Source: JBBRGK01 sp036741355 (lineage in GTDB: Bacteria > Chloroflexota > Dehalococcoidia > CAUJGQ01). Taken from it: a stretch of 64,000 nt of DNA. The notes beneath the pieces were generated by a model, which saw only the letters and a program-made list of their open reading frames with translations, searched no databases and was not told where the DNA came from. The stretch covers positions 1 through 64,000 of the forward strand of contig DAINSK010000012.1 in the NCBI GenBank assembly GCA_036741355.1, written 5' to 3'. Shown here one piece after another: positions 61,427-64,000 of this stretch. Each line of letters opens with the position of its first letter. Positions within the stretch are counted from its first letter, which is position 1. The position numbers and the translations under genes were made by a program.

Positions 61427-64000
61427 TCACATTTGCCGTTGTGAGCGGCCGATGACTTCACCCTCGACGACGTCGGGTACATCAGATGAGGTTTCCTCGC
61501 TCGTGCTTCGTTGAGCGAGACGGAAAACGAGGCTCCCCGTTTCCGCATCCACGAATATGGAGTCTTCGTCCCGGAAGTCGCCCTGCAGTACCTTCAGCGC
61601 CAACGGGTCCAAGACCAGCCGCTGAATGGTCCGCTTTAATGGCCGTGCGCCGTAAGTCGGGTCGTAGCCCTCGCTGATCAAGAGCTCCTTTGCCGCCTGC
61701 GTGAACTCGATGTGAATGTGGCGGTCCTGCAACCGCCGCGCTACTGCCGCTAGCTGGATGTCGATGATTCTCCTCAGGTCCTCACGCGAGAGCGAATGGA
61801 AGACCACGATCTCGTCCACGCGGTTCAGAAACTCCGGCCGGAAGACGCCGCGCAGCACGTCCATGACCTGTTTCTTCACCTGGTCGGTGAGCATCCCACC
61901 GGCTTCCGCGATAAACACGCTGCCGATGTTGCTTGTCATGATCACGACAGTGTTCTTAAAGTCGACCGTGCGCCCCTTGCCATCCGTCAGCCGGCCATCG
62001 TCCAGGACCTGTAGGAGGACGTTGAACACATCCGGGTGCGCCTTCTCGATCTCGTCCAGCAGCACGACCGAGTACGGACGCCGCCGGACGGCCTCGGTTA
62101 GCTGGCCGCCTTCCTCATAGCCGACGTAGCCGGGAGGAGCGCCGATCAGGCGCGAAACGGTGTGCTTCTCCATGTACTCCGACATATCGATCCGCACCAT
62201 CGCCTGGTCGTCGTCGAACAGGAACTCGGCCAGGGCGCGAGCGATCTCGGTTTTGCCAACGCCGGTTGGCCCCAGGAAGATAAAGCTACCGAGCGGACGG
62301 TTGGGATCCTGCAGACCGGCGCGGGCACGGCGCACAGCGTTCGCAATCGCAGTGATCGCTTCTTCCTGGCCTATCACCCGCTGGTGAAGGCGCTCCTCCA
62401 TCTTGACCAGCTTTTGCAGCTCGCCTTCCATCAGGTTGCTAACCGGAACACCCGTCCAGCGGCTCACGACGAGCGCAATGTCTTCTTCGTCTACCTCTTC
62501 CTTCACTAGCCGCAACGTGCCGACTTCGGCTTCCCGACCGGCAAGCTCGCGACCCAATGCCGGCAGTTCGCCGTACTCCAGCCGGGCTGCGGTCTCCCAA
62601 TCGGTCCGGCGCCTGGCCGATTCGATCTCGATCTGCAGTTGCTCGATGCGTTCTTTCAGACCACGGATCGACTGCACGATCGCTTTCTCGTGCTGCCATT
62701 CGGCCTTGAGCCCGCCGCCCTGCTCCTTCAAATTGGCAAGCTCTTGCTCCAGACTTGCGAGCCGTTCCTTGCTGGCAGGATCGCTTTCCTTGCGCAGCGC
62801 CTGGCGTTCGATCTCGAGCTGCATGATCCGCCGCTCGATCTCGTCGATCTCCTGCGGCATGCTGTCGATTTCCATTCGCAGCCGGCTGGCCGCTTCGTCG
62901 ACGAGGTCGATCGCTTTGTCGGGCAGGAAGCGGTCGGCAATGTAGCGGTGGGAGAGAACCGCAGCCGCTACCAGAGAGCCATCCTTGATACGCACGCCGT
63001 GGTGGACTTCGTAGCGCTCCTTCAGCCCGCGCAGGATGCTGATCGTGTCCTCGACGTTCGGTTCGCCAACCATCACCGGCTGGAACCGCCGTTCGAGCGC
63101 GGCGTCCTTTTCGATGTACTTGCGGTACTCGTTGAGCGTCGTTGCGCCGATGCAGTGCAGCTCACCGCGGGCGAGCATCGGCTTGAGCATGTTGGAGGCG
63201 TCGATCGCGCCTTCCGCCGCGCCCGCGCCGACGACGGTATGCAGCTCGTCGATGAACAGCACCACCTGCCCTTCGGCTTCGGTCACCTCTTTCAATACGG
63301 CCTTGAGCCGCTCTTCGAACTCGCCGCGGAACTTGGCGCCCGCCACCAGGGAACCGAGGTCCAGCGTCACGATGCGCTTATCCTTCAGCCCTTCCGGAAC
63401 GTCGCCGCGCACGATCCGCTGCGCCAGCCCTTCCACGATGGCTGTCTTGCCAACGCCCGGCTCGCCAATGAGCACGGGGTTGTTCTTCGTACGCCGCGCC
63501 AGCACCTGGATGACGCGCCGAATCTCTTCGTCGCGCCCGATCACTGGGTCCAGTTTGGCTGCGCGGGCCAGGGCTGTGAGGTCGCGCCCATACTTCTCGA
63601 GCGCCTGGTACTTGACTTCCGGGTTCTGATCGGTAACCCGCTGGTTGCCGCGGATCTGCGTTAGCCCCTGCAGAACACGTTCGCGGGTCAGACCGGCCAG
63701 CGACAGGGTGCGGCCCACGCCTGTCTGGCGCGCGTCGACCAGTGCAAGGAGCAGGTGCTCCGTGCTGATGAAGTCGTCCTTGAGCTGCTTGGCTTCCTGG
63801 TCCGCAGCGGAAAGGATACGGCCAAGCTCGTGCGATAGCCCTACCTGGGCGCTGCCGTAAACCTTGGGGCGCCGCTCGAGCTCGCCCTGCACAGTGGCTA
63901 GCATCTGCTCTGGCGCGATGTTCAGCTTGCGGAGCAGCTCGGGTACGACGCCGCCCTCTTGCTTCAGCAGCGCGGCAAGCAGGTGCTCGGGCGCCACCTC
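61427..64000 (-). CDS. clpB: ClpB disaggregase, 5' end outside the window
   Basis: Over 856 residues. The N-terminal domain is cut after about 30 missing residues; the visible part begins APEHLLAALLKQEGGVVPELLRKL. First AAA+ module with GEPGVGKTAIVEGLAQRI, a long middle coiled coil (LRMEIDSMPQEIDEIERR and on), second module with GPTGVGKTEIARALAEFLF and GAPPGYVGYEEGGQLTEAV. The coiled coil marks ClpB rather than ClpC. It works with DnaK to dissolve aggregates. The C-terminal tail is acidic. Confidence 0.96.
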   Translation of the reverse strand, partial: EVAPEHLLAALLKQEGGVVPELLRKLNIAPEQMLATVQGELERRPKVYGSAQVGLSHELGRILSAADQEAKQLKDDFISTEHLLLALVDARQTGVGRTLSLAGLTRERVLQGLTQIRGNQRVTDQNPEVKYQALEKYGRDLTALARAAKLDPVIGRDEEIRRVIQVLARRTKNNPVLIGEPGVGKTAIVEGLAQRIVRGDVPEGLKDKRIVTLDLGSLVAGAKFRGEFEERLKAVLKEVTEAEGQVVLFIDELHTVVGAGAAEGAIDASNMLKPMLARGELHCIGATTLNEYRKYIEKDAALERRFQPVMVGEPNVEDTISILRGLKERYEVHHGVRIKDGSLVAAAVLSHRYIADRFLPDKAIDLVDEAASRLRMEIDSMPQEIDEIERRIMQLEIERQALRKESDPASKERLASLEQELANLKEQGGGLKAEWQHEKAIVQSIRGLKERIEQLQIEIESARRRTDWETAARLEYGELPALGRELAGREAEVGTLRLVKEEVDEEDIALVVSRWTGVPVSNLMEGELQKLVKMEERLHQRVIGQEEAITAIANAVRRARAGLQDPNRPLGSFIFLGPTGVGKTEIARALAEFLFDDDQAMVRIDMSEYMEKHTVSRLIGAPPGYVGYEEGGQLTEAVRRRPYSVVLLDEIEKAHPDVFNVLLQVLDDGRLTDGKGRTVDFKNTVVIMTSNIGSVFIAEAGGMLTDQVKKQVMDVLRGVFRPEFLNRVDEIVVFHSLSREDLRRIIDIQLAAVARRLQDRHIHIEFTQAAKELLISEGYDPTYGARPLKRTIQRLVLDPLALKVLQGDFRDEDSIFVDAETGSLVFRLAQRSTSEETSSDVPDVVEGEVIGRSQRQM

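Overview
The window reads as one high-GC bacterial chromosome segment, probably assembled from a metagenome. Two runs of exactly 100 N sit inside genes, each flanked by the same 55 bases on both sides. The gene set suggests a Gram-positive-like, non-Firmicute lineage, and Chloroflexota is my best guess: RNase Y, a YvcK with an N-terminal membrane anchor, PyrR attenuation, a c-di-AMP riboswitch, trehalose and glucosylglycerate genes, frequent GTG/TTG starts, and no outer-membrane genes. That assignment is inference; there is no rRNA here.

Layout. 1-7.2 kb: the end of a glucosyl-3-phosphoglycerate synthase gene, an RDD membrane protein, tRNA-Gly, recX, rny, a PHP phosphoesterase, fabZ and small membrane proteins. 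7.27-14.89 kb: an accessory island bracketed by two near-identical copies of tRNA-Asp plus about 75 bp of upstream DNA. It holds a decayed ArdC-type gene, an SMC/Rad50-like ATPase - small middle protein - PD-(D/E)XK nuclease operon, a convergent DNA methyltransferase, a HicB antitoxin gene, and stumps of hicA and hsdR. 14.9-16.2 kb: a broken vapBC pair and an aspartic protease with a small partner. 16.3-23.4 kb: membrane and secreted proteins, NudC, a lipoprotein, two divergent thioredoxin-fold genes, an amidohydrolase and an intact VapBC-like pair. 23.5-37.5 kb: gatB, yvcK, secG, a peptide-binding protein, a SAM hydrolase, fmt, rlmN, ribosomal protein L25, queA, and a NuoI/NuoG pair. 37.7-46.5 kb: the pyrimidine operon pyrR-pyrB-pyrC-carA-(GNAT)-carB-pyrK behind a PyrR attenuator. 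46.5-54.9 kb: a NYN-domain protein, Mrp, a SufR-like regulator, a pyrD-like gene, tRNA-Pro, a c-di-AMP riboswitch upstream of a zinc-ribbon protein, two cyclophilins and tRNA-Arg. 55-64 kb: otsA and otsB (trehalose), a DppB/DppC/OppA peptide transporter, and the bulk of clpB.

Two systems stand out. First, at 20.48-21.54 kb two divergent redox genes, a DCC-family protein and a FrnE/DsbA-like protein, carry in-frame TGA codons exactly where their active-site cysteines should be (UxxU and UPWC). Each has a hairpin 16-25 nt downstream that fits the bacterial SECIS model, so they are strong selenoprotein candidates. Second, the ATPase - middle protein - nuclease operon next to a lone DNA methyltransferase looks like a restriction-modification system of unusual composition, related in layout to ABC-three-component conflict systems.
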